Shown in pieces: positions 51,344-61,207 of a DNA stretch of 64,000 nucleotides. How positions within the stretch are numbered: position 1 is the stretch's first letter; the number at the start of each line of letters is the position of its first letter. The stretch is from Isoalcanivorax indicus (GTDB lineage Bacteria > Pseudomonadota > Gammaproteobacteria > Pseudomonadales > Alcanivoracaceae): positions 2,574,784 through 2,638,783 of the forward strand of contig NZ_QGMP01000001.1 of NCBI RefSeq assembly GCF_003259185.1. Reading direction: 5' to 3'. The notes below the pieces were generated by a model that searched no databases, was not told the origin of the DNA, and saw only the letters and a list, made by a program, of their open reading frames with translations. The position numbers and the translations under genes are program-made.

Positions 51344-51543
51344 CAAACATGTCCCGTATCGGTTGTTGTTATCGCGGCCAACAGGGCCGCGCAATATTCA
51401 CGCTGTCAGATCGAAGGGGTAGCGCTTCAGCATGTTGACCTGACAGTCAGAACGTGGACCCAAGCATGCCGCATATTGTCAATCGGCGCAAAACACGGGA
51501 GACTGCCCGCCCGTTTGGCTCATTTGACAAAGGGTGAGGTTTC

Positions 51544-52017
51544 ATGACACCGCTACCCCCGGCCCCGCTGTGGCGCCGTTTCGCGGCATTGGGCTACGAC
51601 TTGCTGTTGCTGATCGCCCTGGTGATGATCACCACCGGGCTGCTGATCACCCTGTACAACACCCTGGGCCTGCCGATGGAAGACCGTGGCGGGATCGAGC
51701 GGCCACCGCAATGGGTCTTGCAGGGCATACTGCTGCCGATCCTGCTGCTGGAGATCTGGGCCTTCTATGCCTGGTTCTGGCTGCACGGCGGCCAGACCCT
51801 GGGCATGCGCGCCTGGCGTATCCAGGTGCAGGCCACGGGCGGCGAATCGCTGCGTCTGAAACACACCCTGTTACGATTTTTTGCGGGCTTGTTGACCTGG
51901 ATCACACTGGGCGCAGGCTATCTGCTGGCGCTGTTGCCGCCGCGCCAGACACTGCACGACCGTCTCTCCGGCACCTGCACCCTGACGCTGCCGAAGCCGC
52001 CCAAAGCGCGCAAATAG
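51544..52017 (+). CDS. RDD family membrane protein
   Basis: This 157-residue protein has three to four predicted helices. The RDD signature residues fit: an early Arg (WRRFAALGYDLLLL, with the first Asp) and the closing HDRLSGT. The function of the family is unknown; small members are thought to act in transport or ion homeostasis. ATG 51544 is preceded by GGGTGAGG. It is a stand-alone plus-strand gene facing lptG. Confidence 0.9.
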   Translation: MTPLPPAPLWRRFAALGYDLLLLIALVMITTGLLITLYNTLGLPMEDRGGIERPPQWVLQGILLPILLLEIWAFYAWFWLHGGQTLGMRAWRIQVQATGGESLRLKHTLLRFFAGLLTWITLGAGYLLALLPPRQTLHDRLSGTCTLTLPKPPKARK

Positions 52018-52029
52018 CGCCTTTACGCT

Positions 52030-53091
52030 TCAGCGGATACGGCCCAGCAACCAGATGCCGGTGACCAGACAGGCCAGGGCCGGGACCAGGGCCGCCATCA
52101 AGGGCGGCATATTGAAGATCAGTGAGACATGGCCGATGAACTGCTGGCCATAATGGAACACCATGCCGGCGATGATGCCGGTGGTCAGGCGCAGGCCCAT
52201 GCTGACTTCCCGCAACGGCCCGAAGATGAAGGATACGGCGATCAGGATCATCCCCAGGGTCGCAAACGGCATCAGCAGCTTCTGCCAGAACGACAACAGA
52301 TACTCGCCCGCTTCAAGCCCCTGGCGGCGCAGGTAGCTGGCGTACTCCCAGATTTTCACCAGCGCAAGACTGTCAGGGTCGAGCACAATGATCGACAACA
52401 GGTCCGGAGTCAGTTCCGACTCCCAGACATCGTCGTCACGGGCATAGGGTTCCGTACGGTCGTCATAAAGCCGTGTGCCCACCACATCCACCGTATGCCA
52501 GCGACCGTCGCGGTACTCACCACGGCGAATGAACTGGGTTTCCGCCAGCGTACGGTCATCCTCGAACCGGTAGCGGGTCACGCCATGCAGCACATCCGAC
52601 TGCACGGCGCTGATATGAATGAACTCACTGCCCTCGCGGTGCCAGAAGCCGGAACGGGACCGGAAGGTGATATCCTCGCCACGCTCGGCAATGGCACGGC
52701 GACTCTCTGCCACCCGCTCGGTCCAGGGCACCACATACTCCCCCACCAGCATCCCGACCAGCAGCAACAGTACGGCGGGACGTATCACCAGCCAGCTGAT
52801 GCGCCGTGGCGACAGTCCGGCGCCGCGCACAATGGTCAACTCGCCGCTGCTGGCCAGCACCCCCAGCCCGAGCAGCGTGCCCAGCAACACCGCCATGGGC
52901 AGGAATTCATGCGCTGTACCGGGCATGGTGGTGACAACATACTGCAGCGCCTGCATGACCTGATAATCAGCGCGCAGGCTGCCCAGTTCATCAATGAAAC
53001 CGAACAGGCCATCCAGTGCCAGCAGGATGCCCAGCACCGCCAGCGACGGCAGCATCACGGCATTCCAGAGATATCGCCGGATCAGCTTCAT
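52030..53091 (-). CDS. lptG: LPS export permease LptG
   Basis: LptG with LptF forms the membrane part of the LptB2FG transporter that extracts lipopolysaccharide from the inner membrane. The protein is 353 residues, with helices at both ends and a periplasmic jellyroll domain between (about 95-260). The N-terminus is MKLIRRYLWNAVMLPSLAVLGILLALDG, in two parts matching the family. ATG 53091 overlaps the lptF stop by 4 bp. Confidence 0.95.
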   Translation of the reverse strand: MKLIRRYLWNAVMLPSLAVLGILLALDGLFGFIDELGSLRADYQVMQALQYVVTTMPGTAHEFLPMAVLLGTLLGLGVLASSGELTIVRGAGLSPRRISWLVIRPAVLLLLVGMLVGEYVVPWTERVAESRRAIAERGEDITFRSRSGFWHREGSEFIHISAVQSDVLHGVTRYRFEDDRTLAETQFIRRGEYRDGRWHTVDVVGTRLYDDRTEPYARDDDVWESELTPDLLSIIVLDPDSLALVKIWEYASYLRRQGLEAGEYLLSFWQKLLMPFATLGMILIAVSFIFGPLREVSMGLRLTTGIIAGMVFHYGQQFIGHVSLIFNMPPLMAALVPALACLVTGIWLLGRIR

Positions 53092-54203
53092 CCGCTGGAG
53101 ACTCCCTTGCTGCGGGCGCGCATCACCGGCCACAGATACAGGCTGGCCACCAGCAGGATCGCCACCAGATGCACCCAGCCGGTGTGATACCAGAAGGGCC
53201 GCTCGGCCGTGGGGGTATCTTCCACCCAGCCGCGTACCACCATGATCAGCCCCACATAGAACAGATAGACGAGCACGGCCGGGATCAGCTTGCCGAAGCG
53301 TCCCTGACGTGGATTGACCCGGGCCAGAGGGATAGCCGCGATGGTCATCACCGGCACCAGCAGCACCAGCGCAATGCGCCACTGCAGTTCGGCATAGGCT
53401 TCGGGTTCATCCATCCGCGCCAGCAGGGCATCGGTGCCCTGTGCACGGATCGCTGGCGGACGCGGCATGCTGCGCTCCTCGCCCACCCGCACCAGCGCAC
53501 GCTCGAACAGCACCCGGCGGAAATCGCCATCGCCAGGCTGGCCGCTGTACTGGTGACCATCCAGCAATTCCAGATAGGTCAGGCCTTCGTGATTGATCAG
53601 CCGCCCGGTCTCCGCCCAGACCGTCAGCATCTCACTCTGCCCGTCGTCATCCGTGGTGCGGAAATCAGAAATGAAGACGCGCTCAAGCAGGCCCTTGTCG
53701 CGATCCAGGCCTTCGGCATAGGTCGCCTGGTAGCTGTTACCGGAGCCGCGCACGTGAAAGCGACCCGGCGTCAGCAGCTCCAGCACCGAGCGCCCGCGCT
53801 GTTCCTCGAAGATGCGCGTGACCTCGCCGTCTGCCATCGGCGTGACGTACAGGGCGAAGAAACCGATTACCAGGGTAGTGACCGCCAGCGGCGCCGCCAT
53901 GGCGCGGATCAGCCGCTGCTGGCTGACGCCGCAGGCGCGCAGCACCACCATTTCGTTCTCGGCATACATGCGCCCCAGCACCAGCAGGACACCGATGAAC
54001 AACGACAACGGCAGGATCATCTGCATGAATTCGGGCAAACGGAAGGCCATCACCAGAAACAGCGCATTGACGTCAATGTCGCCCACCGCCGCTGACGCCA
54101 GATAGCGAATGAAACGGCCGCTCACCAACACCATCACCAGCACAAAGGTGACGACCACGGTGGTCATGAACAACTGCCTGTTGATATAGCGGTAAAGAAT
54201 CAA
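53088..54203 (-). CDS. lptF: LPS export permease LptF (TTG start)
   Basis: LptF is the partner of LptG in lipopolysaccharide export. From TTG 54203 the protein is 371 residues and begins MILYRYINRQLFMTTVVVTF, exactly the family N-terminus (positively charged, then TM1). AGGA lies about 7 nt before the TTG. An in-frame ATG at 54242 would add 13 residues and is the alternative. The periplasmic jellyroll domain and the ACGVSQQRLIRA coupling segment are present. It is divergent from pepA, as in other gammaproteobacteria. Confidence 0.92.
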   Translation of the reverse strand: MILYRYINRQLFMTTVVVTFVLVMVLVSGRFIRYLASAAVGDIDVNALFLVMAFRLPEFMQMILPLSLFIGVLLVLGRMYAENEMVVLRACGVSQQRLIRAMAAPLAVTTLVIGFFALYVTPMADGEVTRIFEEQRGRSVLELLTPGRFHVRGSGNSYQATYAEGLDRDKGLLERVFISDFRTTDDDGQSEMLTVWAETGRLINHEGLTYLELLDGHQYSGQPGDGDFRRVLFERALVRVGEERSMPRPPAIRAQGTDALLARMDEPEAYAELQWRIALVLLVPVMTIAAIPLARVNPRQGRFGKLIPAVLVYLFYVGLIMVVRGWVEDTPTAERPFWYHTGWVHLVAILLVASLYLWPVMRARSKGVSSG

Positions 54204-54353
54204 GGGGCGTCCTGAATGCCAGGGTGTGAGTGCCGGAATCATGCCAGCGCGCATTGTAACCCACGTCCGGCGCTTCAGGCACATGCCGTTGGCGCGGCTT
54301 ATCTGCTAGCATCAACAGCACTTTCATCCCGCCTTTATACTTACGGAGTCTCC

Positions 54354-55832
54354 ATGGACTACACGGTCAGCAGCAAACAGCCAGCTCAACTCAAGGTGGA
54401 CTGCCTGGTGGTCACCCTCAACAAGGGCGCCGAGACCCTGCCCGCCGCCCTGCCCGAGGAAACCCGTGCACTGATCAGCGACTGCGTGAAGGACGGCGAT
54501 TTCAAGGGCAGCAAGCACCAGACCCTGCTGCTGCAACGCCCCGCCGGACTGGCCGCGCGACGTCTGCTGCTGGTGGGCACCGGCAGCGACGCACCGCTGA
54601 ATGTGGTGGCCTTCCTGCAACTGGCCGCCAGTGTGGCCAAGGGCGTGGCCAGCACCGGCGCCAAAAGTGCCGCCTGGTGGCTCGGCAATATCGAAGTGAA
54701 GGAACAGGACGGCGCCGGTGTACTGCGTGAAGCGGCCCGCGCCGTGGCCGATGCCGGCTACCGCTACGACATCTACCGCGGCGATGCCGCGCCAGCCCCC
54801 GCCCTCAAGCGCTTCACCTTCCTCAGCGAACTGCCCGCCGCCCAGGCGAAAAAAGCCGTGGCGGCCGGCACCGCCATCGCCGCCGGCATGGCGTTGGCCA
54901 AAGATCTGGGCAACTGCCCGCCGAACGTCTGCCACCCGGATTATCTGGTGGAGCAGGCCAAGGCCCTGGCCGCCGCCTATCCGGCGTTGAAACTGAAAAC
55001 CCTGAGTGAAAAGCAGGCCGAGAAGCTGGGCATGGGCGCCTTCTGCTCCGTCGCCCGGGGCAGTGAGCGCGATGGCCAGATCATGATTTTCGAGTATCAG
55101 GGTGGCAAGGGCGACCCCGTGGCGCTGGTGGGCAAGGGCATCACTTTCGATACCGGTGGCATCTCATTGAAGCCGGGCGCCAGCATGGACGAGATGAAAT
55201 ACGACATGTGCGGCGCTGCCAGCGTCTTCGGCACCGTGAAGGCGGTGTGTGAGCTGGGCCTGCCTATCAACCTGGTCGCCGTGGTCGTGGCTGCCGAAAA
55301 CATGCCTGATGGCCGCGCCTCACGCCCCGGGGACATCGTCCGCACCCTGTCCGGCCAGACCGTGGAAATCCTCAACACCGACGCCGAAGGCCGCCTGGTG
55401 CTGTGCGATGCGTTGACCTATGTGCAGCAGAAATACGAGCCCAGCGCTGTCGTGGATATCGCCACCCTGACCGGCGCTTGCGTGATCGCCCTGGGCGCCC
55501 ACGCGCAGGCCGTCTACGCCAACGATGCGGAGCTGGCGCAGGCACTCCTGGTGGCCGGTGACGAGTGCGGCGACCGTGGCTGGCCGATGCCGCTGTGGGA
55601 CGACTACCAGGAGCAACTGGACAGCCCGTTTGCCGACATGGCCAATATCGGCGGGCCCAAAGCCGGCTCCATCACCGCCGCCTGCTTCCTGTCACGCTTC
55701 ACCAAAGAGGTCAGCTGGGCTCACCTGGACATTGCTGGCACCGCATGGGTCAGCGGTGGCAAACAGAAAGGCGCCACCGGCCGCCCGGTACCCATGCTGA
55801 CCCGTTATCTGATGAATCTGGCGGGCCAGTGA
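54354..55832 (+). CDS. pepA: Leucyl aminopeptidase (M17)
   Basis: PepA is a hexameric di-metal aminopeptidase; in E. coli it also binds DNA in recombination and carAB control. The protein is 492 residues from ATG 54354, preceded by CGGAG. Metal-binding and catalytic segments are GKGITFDTGGISLKP (Lys and Asp), YDMCGAA and NTDAEGRL (341-348). A possible -10 TATACT lies at 54336-54341. Its stop overlaps holC by 4 bp. Confidence 0.97.
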   Translation: MDYTVSSKQPAQLKVDCLVVTLNKGAETLPAALPEETRALISDCVKDGDFKGSKHQTLLLQRPAGLAARRLLLVGTGSDAPLNVVAFLQLAASVAKGVASTGAKSAAWWLGNIEVKEQDGAGVLREAARAVADAGYRYDIYRGDAAPAPALKRFTFLSELPAAQAKKAVAAGTAIAAGMALAKDLGNCPPNVCHPDYLVEQAKALAAAYPALKLKTLSEKQAEKLGMGAFCSVARGSERDGQIMIFEYQGGKGDPVALVGKGITFDTGGISLKPGASMDEMKYDMCGAASVFGTVKAVCELGLPINLVAVVVAAENMPDGRASRPGDIVRTLSGQTVEILNTDAEGRLVLCDALTYVQQKYEPSAVVDIATLTGACVIALGAHAQAVYANDAELAQALLVAGDECGDRGWPMPLWDDYQEQLDSPFADMANIGGPKAGSITAACFLSRFTKEVSWAHLDIAGTAWVSGGKQKGATGRPVPMLTRYLMNLAGQ

Positions 55833-56248
55833 CCGAAATCCTGTTCTACATCACGGACACCCCCGGGGTACGCGCCAGCCTGGCCTGGCGCATTGCCGAG
55901 AAGGCCTGGCGCCAGCAGCGCCGGGTGTACATCCATGTGGCCTCGGCGGCCGAGGCCGAGGCGCTGGATGCGCACTTCTGGGCCGAACCGGCGGCCAGCT
56001 TCCTGCCCCACGCGCTGCTGGGCAGTGACGCGGCGGCCGCCAGTCCGGTCGTGCTCGGTCATGGCGACGACCCCGGCGAACACCATGACGTGCTGATCAA
56101 TCTGGCCAGCGAGGTACCGGACTTCTACGCGCGCTTCAGCCGCGTGGCAGAAATGATCTGCGGCGACCCCCAGGGCCGCAAGCAAGGCCGGGCACGCTGG
56201 GCCTTTTACCGCGATCGTGGCTACCCGGTGACCGACCACCGCCTGTAA
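55829..56248 (+). CDS. holC: DNA polymerase III subunit chi
   Basis: Chi links the clamp-loader complex (through psi) to single-strand binding protein at the replication fork. It is 139 residues, starting at GTG 55829 inside the pepA stop (GTGA). The N-terminus TEILFYITDTPG and the central LASEVPDFYARFSRVAEMICGD are typical of HolC. The pepA-holC-valS order is conserved in gammaproteobacteria. The overlapping start implies translational coupling to pepA. Confidence 0.94.
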   Translation: MTEILFYITDTPGVRASLAWRIAEKAWRQQRRVYIHVASAAEAEALDAHFWAEPAASFLPHALLGSDAAAASPVVLGHGDDPGEHHDVLINLASEVPDFYARFSRVAEMICGDPQGRKQGRARWAFYRDRGYPVTDHRL

Positions 56249-56377
56249 GGCGTGGCCAAAATGTGATCTGCTTGGCGCCGCGGAGGCCCCCCGCTTGCCG
56301 CTATCACGCCTTCTGCACACAATATTGACGGGGTATTTCCGAACGTTCAGTCAGACCACCTTTATACGGGCCACCGC

Positions 56378-56881
56378 ATGAGCAGTGATAACCGCTTTCC
56401 GCCGTCAGATCTGCCGCTGCTGAACGAGCTGGACGACATTCGCGCCTTGCTGGGTGACGGCCTGGACATTCCCCTGCTTGAGCCGGAAACCCCTCCCGAG
56501 CCGGTGCGCACCGCGGCGCCACCTCGCCAGCCCCCCGCAACGGCCCCGGCCCGAACCCAGCCCCCGCTCAGGCAAGCGCCAGCCCAGACCGTGCGCCCGG
56601 CAAGCGCTGATCCCGTGCATCAGGTGCTGGCAGAGCGTGAGAATCCCTTTTTGCCGCGCCAGACCATGGAGCGCCTGGCACAGCACCGTGCGCATACGCC
56701 CGACAGCCTGCGCCCACCGCCCCAGTCGGCTGCGACGACCCGTCCGGCGGTGCCCGCACAGCCGTCAGACAGCGAGGTGCGCGCCGCCGTCGATGAAATC
56801 CTGGCTGTGTGGCTGCCGCGTATCGAACGCGAACTGCGCGACCGCCTGACCCGCAGCCTGCTGGGCAAGGACGGCCTGTAA
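56378..56881 (+). CDS. Proline-rich hypothetical protein between holC and valS
   Basis: This 167-residue soluble protein has no signal peptide. An acidic N-terminus (LLNELDDIRALLGD) is followed by a Pro/Ala/Gln-rich and probably disordered stretch (about 35-125). A helical C-terminal segment (about 130-167) contains EVRAAVDEILAVWLPRIERELRDRLTRSLL, in two parts. A gene of similar size often sits between holC and valS in Pseudomonas relatives. The function is unknown. The tethered-helix layout suggests a protein-binding adaptor. It is 129 bp after holC. Confidence 0.8.
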   Translation: MSSDNRFPPSDLPLLNELDDIRALLGDGLDIPLLEPETPPEPVRTAAPPRQPPATAPARTQPPLRQAPAQTVRPASADPVHQVLAERENPFLPRQTMERLAQHRAHTPDSLRPPPQSAATTRPAVPAQPSDSEVRAAVDEILAVWLPRIERELRDRLTRSLLGKDGL

Positions 56882-56906
56882 GGACGACGCCTGAGGCGTA
56901 TCCCTG

Positions 56907-56912
56907 TATAAT
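56907..56912 (+). promoter_or_regulatory. Possible -10 element of valS
   Basis: A consensus TATAAT (56907-56912), directly preceded by TG, lies 39 bp before the valS ATG. No -35 of good quality is seen at 16-18 bp. The TG here touches the hexamer rather than being one base away. Confidence 0.4.
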
Positions 56913-56951
56913 CGCCGGCTTCCGTTGAGCAGAGCTGGCACGCCTCACACC

Positions 56952-59723
56952 ATGGATAAAACCTACCAACCCGACGCTATCGAGACCCGCTGGTATCAGC
57001 GCTGGGAAGACGCTGGCCACTTCGCCCCACGCGGCGAAGGCGAGCCCTACAGCATCATGATCCCGCCGCCGAATGTGACCGGCTCCCTGCACATGGGGCA
57101 TGGCTTCAACAATGCGGTCATGGACACGCTGATTCGCTACCGCCGCATGCAGGGCCGCAACACCCTGTGGCAACCCGGCACCGATCATGCCGGTATCGCC
57201 ACCCAGATGGTGGTGGAGCGCAAGCTGGCCGCCGAAGGCAAGAGCCGCCACGACCTGGGCCGCGACGCCTTTATCGAGCGCATCTGGGAGTGGAAGGCGG
57301 AATCCGGCGGCACCATCACCGGTCAGCTGCGCCGTCTGGGTTCATCGCTGGACTGGTCACGCGAGCGCTTTACCATGGATGAAGGCCTGTCGCGTGCGGT
57401 GCAGGAAGCCTTTGTGCGCCTGCACGAAGAAGGCCTGATTTATCGCGGCAAGCGCCTGGTGAACTGGGACCCGACCCTGCACACCGCCATTTCCGATCTG
57501 GAAGTGGAAAATCATGAAGAGCAGGGTCACATGTGGCATTTCCGCTACCCGCTGACCGATGGCTCCGGACATCTCGTGGTCGCCACCACACGCCCGGAAA
57601 CCATGCTCGGCGACACCGCCGTGGCGGTTCACCCGGAAGATCCACGCTACAAGGACATGATCGGCAAGACCGTGCGCCTGCCGCTGGCCGAACGCGACAT
57701 CCCGATCATTGCCGACGATTACGTCGACCCGGACTTTGGCTCCGGTTGCGTCAAGATCACCCCGGCCCACGACTTCAACGACTATGACGTCGGCAAGCGT
57801 CACAACCTGCCGATGATCAACATCCTGACCGTCGATGCCTGCATCAATGACGAAGCGCCGGAAGCCTATCGCGGTATGGATCGCTATGCGGCCCGCAAAC
57901 AGATCGTCAGCGATCTCGATGCCCTCGGGCTGCTGGAGAAGGTCAACGACCACAAACTGATGGTGCCGCGCGGCGACCGCTCCGGCGTCGTCATCGAACC
58001 CTACCTGACCGATCAGTGGTTCGTGGCCGTCGAGAGCCTCGCCAGACCCGCCATCGAGGCGGTAGAAAACGGCAGTATCCAGTTCGTGCCGAAGCAGTAC
58101 GAAAACATGTACTTCTCCTGGATGCGCGATCTGCAGGACTGGTGTATTTCCCGGCAGCTGTGGTGGGGCCACCGCATCCCCGCCTGGTACGACGATGCGG
58201 GCAACATCTATGTCGGTCGCAGCGAAGCCGAGGTGCGCCAGAAGCATGCCCTGGGCGACACGCCGCTGACCCAGGACAACGACGTGCTGGACACCTGGTT
58301 CAGCTCGGCACTGTGGACCTTCTCGACGCTGGGCTGGCCGGACGATACGCCGGAACTGAAAACCTTCCATCCCAGCAATGTGCTGGTCACCGGCTTTGAC
58401 ATCATTTTCTTCTGGGTCGCCCGGATGATCATGATGACACTGAAATTCCGTGGCGAGGTGCCTTTCAAGACCGTCTATGTGCACGGCCTGGTGCGCGATG
58501 CCGAAGGCCACAAGATGTCCAAGTCGAAAGGCAACGTGCTGGACCCGCTGGACCTGATCGACGGCATCAGCCTGGACGATCTGGTGGCCAAACGTACCGG
58601 CGGCCTGATGCAGCCGCAAATGGCCGCACGCATCGAGAAACAGACGCGCAAGGAATTCCCGGACGGCATTGCCGCCTACGGCACTGACGCCCTGCGCTTT
58701 ACTTTCCTGTCGCTGGCTGCCACCGGCCGTGACATCAAGTGGGACATGGGCCGCATCGAAGGCTTCCGCAACTTCTGCAACAAGATCTGGAACGCCGCCC
58801 GTTACGTGGTCATGAACACCGAGAGTGAGGACTGCGGCCTGAGCGGCGACGTAGAGCTGGGCCTGGCGGATCGCTGGATCATCTCCGCCCTGCAACGTTG
58901 CGAAACCGAAGTCCGCGACGCCCTGGACAGCTTCCGCTTCGATCAGGCCTCGCATGCTGCCTACGAATTTATCTGGAACGAATACTGCGACTGGTATCTG
59001 GAGCTGTCCAAGCCGGTGCTGTATGGCGACGACTACAGCGAGGCACGCAAGCGCGGCACGCGCCGTACCCTGCTGCGTGTACTGGAAGCCCTGCTGCGTA
59101 TGGCGCATCCCTTCATGCCCTTTATCACCGAAGAGATATGGCAACGTATTGCGCCGCTGGCCGGTGTCGAGGGCTTCACCGCAAGCAGCAGCATCATGCT
59201 GCAGCCCTATCCGGCAGCCGATGACCGTCGTCTCGACAGCACTGCAGAAACCGACATCGCCTGGATCAAGGCGGTCATTACCGCCGTGCGCAATATCCGC
59301 GGCGAAATGAATATTCCGCCGGGCAAACCGCTGGATGTGTTCCTGCACAATGGTGACGACACCGACCGGCAACGGCTGGACGACAATCGCGGCTTCCTGT
59401 GCAAGCTCGCCCGGTTGTCCTCCATCACCCTGCTGGCCGCAGAGGACTCCGCGCCCCCGTCAGCCACCCAGCTGGTAGGCCGCATGGAGCTGCTGGTGCC
59501 CATGGCGGGCCTGATCGACAAGGAACAGGAGCTCGCACGTCTGGGTCGTGAAGTCGACAAGTTGCGCGCCGACGTAGGCCGCACCGAAGGCAAGCTCAAG
59601 AACCCGGCATTCGTCGACAAGGCCCCCGCTGCCGTAGTAGACAAGGAGCGCGCCAAAGCGGCCGAGCTGCGTTCTGCGCTGGCCCGTCTTGAGGAGCAGG
59701 TGGAAAAGATCAAGTATCTGTAA
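56952..59723 (+). CDS. valS: Valyl-tRNA synthetase
   Basis: ValS is a class I aminoacyl-tRNA synthetase that charges tRNA-Val and edits mis-activated threonine. The protein is 923 residues. The HIGH-type motif HMGH is at 47-50 and KMSKS at 521-525. The editing domain lies between them ([18 protein letters not shown]). The C-terminal coiled coil ([18 protein letters not shown] onward) is typical. ATG 56952 is chosen because it gives the standard [20 protein letters not shown]-terminus. Confidence 0.98.
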   Translation: MDKTYQPDAIETRWYQRWEDAGHFAPRGEGEPYSIMIPPPNVTGSLHMGHGFNNAVMDTLIRYRRMQGRNTLWQPGTDHAGIATQMVVERKLAAEGKSRHDLGRDAFIERIWEWKAESGGTITGQLRRLGSSLDWSRERFTMDEGLSRAVQEAFVRLHEEGLIYRGKRLVNWDPTLHTAISDLEVENHEEQGHMWHFRYPLTDGSGHLVVATTRPETMLGDTAVAVHPEDPRYKDMIGKTVRLPLAERDIPIIADDYVDPDFGSGCVKITPAHDFNDYDVGKRHNLPMINILTVDACINDEAPEAYRGMDRYAARKQIVSDLDALGLLEKVNDHKLMVPRGDRSGVVIEPYLTDQWFVAVESLARPAIEAVENGSIQFVPKQYENMYFSWMRDLQDWCISRQLWWGHRIPAWYDDAGNIYVGRSEAEVRQKHALGDTPLTQDNDVLDTWFSSALWTFSTLGWPDDTPELKTFHPSNVLVTGFDIIFFWVARMIMMTLKFRGEVPFKTVYVHGLVRDAEGHKMSKSKGNVLDPLDLIDGISLDDLVAKRTGGLMQPQMAARIEKQTRKEFPDGIAAYGTDALRFTFLSLAATGRDIKWDMGRIEGFRNFCNKIWNAARYVVMNTESEDCGLSGDVELGLADRWIISALQRCETEVRDALDSFRFDQASHAAYEFIWNEYCDWYLELSKPVLYGDDYSEARKRGTRRTLLRVLEALLRMAHPFMPFITEEIWQRIAPLAGVEGFTASSSIMLQPYPAADDRRLDSTAETDIAWIKAVITAVRNIRGEMNIPPGKPLDVFLHNGDDTDRQRLDDNRGFLCKLARLSSITLLAAEDSAPPSATQLVGRMELLVPMAGLIDKEQELARLGREVDKLRADVGRTEGKLKNPAFVDKAPAAVVDKERAKAAELRSALARLEEQVEKIKYL

Positions 59724-59740
59724 GGACACGGAGCCGTACC

Positions 59741-60337
59741 ATGAGCACAGATCAGGACCCCCGACGCGAACGGATACTCGCAGCAGCCCGGGAAGTCTTC
59801 GCCCGCGAAGGCTTCCGCACGGCCGAAGTGACGACCATTGCCCGCACCGCTGGCGTCGGCAAGGCCACCATCTACCGCTTCTTTGAATCCAAGGAGCAGT
59901 TGCTGATGGTGATTGTCGAGGAGAACCTGAATCGCGTCCGCGACCTGGCCTTGCGCCACCTGCTCGGCGAAGGCCCGCCGCTACAACGTCTGGAGAATGC
60001 CTGCCGCGCGGTCGCGCGCTTTATTGGCGCCAACCAGGCGTTTACCCGTGTACTGGTGCAGGAGGCCGGGGATTTCGCTGGCGAGATACAACGCCGTCAT
60101 CTGGCGCTGCTGGAACAGAACATGCCCGTGGCGGAGGTCTTTTTCGGCGAGTTGCGCAAAGACGGCTACTTCGTGGCGCTGTCACCACGGGAAACCATGC
60201 AGATGATGATGGACCTGATTTTCGGCAGCGCCTATACCTGGTCGCTCACCGGCCAGGGAGACCTGGAACGGCAAGCCGTGAATTACATGCGCGTACTGGT
60301 GGCTGGCATGCGTCATCCCCTGCCGACCATCGGCTAG
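59741..60337 (+). CDS. TetR/AcrR-family transcriptional regulator
   Basis: This 198-residue repressor-type protein has an N-terminal TetR helix-turn-helix (about 8-55: ILAAAREVFAREGFRTAEVTTIARTAGVGKATIYRFFESKEQL in parts) and a helical ligand domain. ATG 59741 is preceded by GGAG at 8 nt and lies 17 bp after valS, so read-through from valS is likely. The ligand and targets are unknown. The next gene, facing it, is a second TetR-type regulator. Confidence 0.9.
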   Translation: MSTDQDPRRERILAAAREVFAREGFRTAEVTTIARTAGVGKATIYRFFESKEQLLMVIVEENLNRVRDLALRHLLGEGPPLQRLENACRAVARFIGANQAFTRVLVQEAGDFAGEIQRRHLALLEQNMPVAEVFFGELRKDGYFVALSPRETMQMMMDLIFGSAYTWSLTGQGDLERQAVNYMRVLVAGMRHPLPTIG

Positions 60338-60344
60338 CAGGAAC

Positions 60345-61052
60345 CTACCGGGCAGAATCCTCACTCACCGGTTCGGGTCCCAGCAAGGTGGCCTCCGCCT
60401 CACCCAGCACCACCGCTTCGGCAATGCCGGTCATGACACGCTTGCAGCGACGCACTTCAGCCTCGGTGAGGCGGTCGTCGGTCAGCAGGTAGATCGAGTA
60501 ATTCTCCAGACTCCAGAGCAAGGTGCGCAGCACCAGCGGATCAAACCGTTTGCCGATCAACCGGTGAATCTCGCGGGCCAGTATCTCCACGGCCAGGTTC
60601 TGGCCATTTTCCCGATACGGCGCCAGGGCCGATCCGGAGCGGCGCGCCTCTTCCATCATCAGGCGAATCACCGGCCCCATGCTGACGTGATACTCGAAGT
60701 AGATATTCGTAGTGTTGCGAATGATCTCTTTCACGGTACTGGAACGGTTCACCTGCTGCTGGAAACGCAGGATCATGTTCTCGACAAAGATGCGGTAGAT
60801 GTTTTCCAGCACGTCCAGCTTGTTGCGGAAGTACTTGTAGAAGGTCCGGCGAGAGATATTGGCGGCATCGAGAAGATGCTGCACCGTCGTCCGGTGCAGA
60901 CCACGCTGGGCAAACACGCCCATGGAGTGAATCAGGATTTCCGCCCGCGCCTGGGAGCGCTGCAGGTTACGATCCTGGCCCTGATAGGTGTCCAGCACCT
61001 GATTCACCACTTCGCGGATCGCGTTCAGATCCTGCTTTGCCTTGAAGTCCAT
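60345..61052 (-). CDS. TetR-like transcriptional regulator
   Basis: This 235-residue protein has a TetR-type helix-turn-helix at about 38-88 (RAEILIHSMGVFAQRGLHRT, then LLDAANISRRTFYKYFRNKLDVL). A helical C-terminal domain follows. The N-terminal extension before the HTH (about 35 residues) is longer than usual. The start is ATG 61052; GTG 61064 is in frame and possible. It is convergent with the first TetR gene and divergent from the DUF4382 gene, which it could regulate, though no operator was identified in the 155-bp gap. Confidence 0.87.
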   Translation of the reverse strand: MDFKAKQDLNAIREVVNQVLDTYQGQDRNLQRSQARAEILIHSMGVFAQRGLHRTTVQHLLDAANISRRTFYKYFRNKLDVLENIYRIFVENMILRFQQQVNRSSTVKEIIRNTTNIYFEYHVSMGPVIRLMMEEARRSGSALAPYRENGQNLAVEILAREIHRLIGKRFDPLVLRTLLWSLENYSIYLLTDDRLTEAEVRRCKRVMTGIAEAVVLGEAEATLLGPEPVSEDSAR

Positions 61053-61207
61053 TGTCCTGTGCACTGCCGCTATCGTGGGTCAAAGCTTAACCAACCCGAC
61101 GGGCACAGTAAACACGCAGTTTATCCCCCCGGAGCTGGCATCCTGCCAGCACTTCAGGGAATCCCCCGGATTCGCTACACTGCGGTACCGTTCGCGGAGA
61201 TGCCATC

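Noticed and set aside
57357..59372. 671-codon open frame opposite valS
   Set aside because: It is a shadow of valS, rich in His/Gln/Val/Gly as expected from reversed codons, with no motif.
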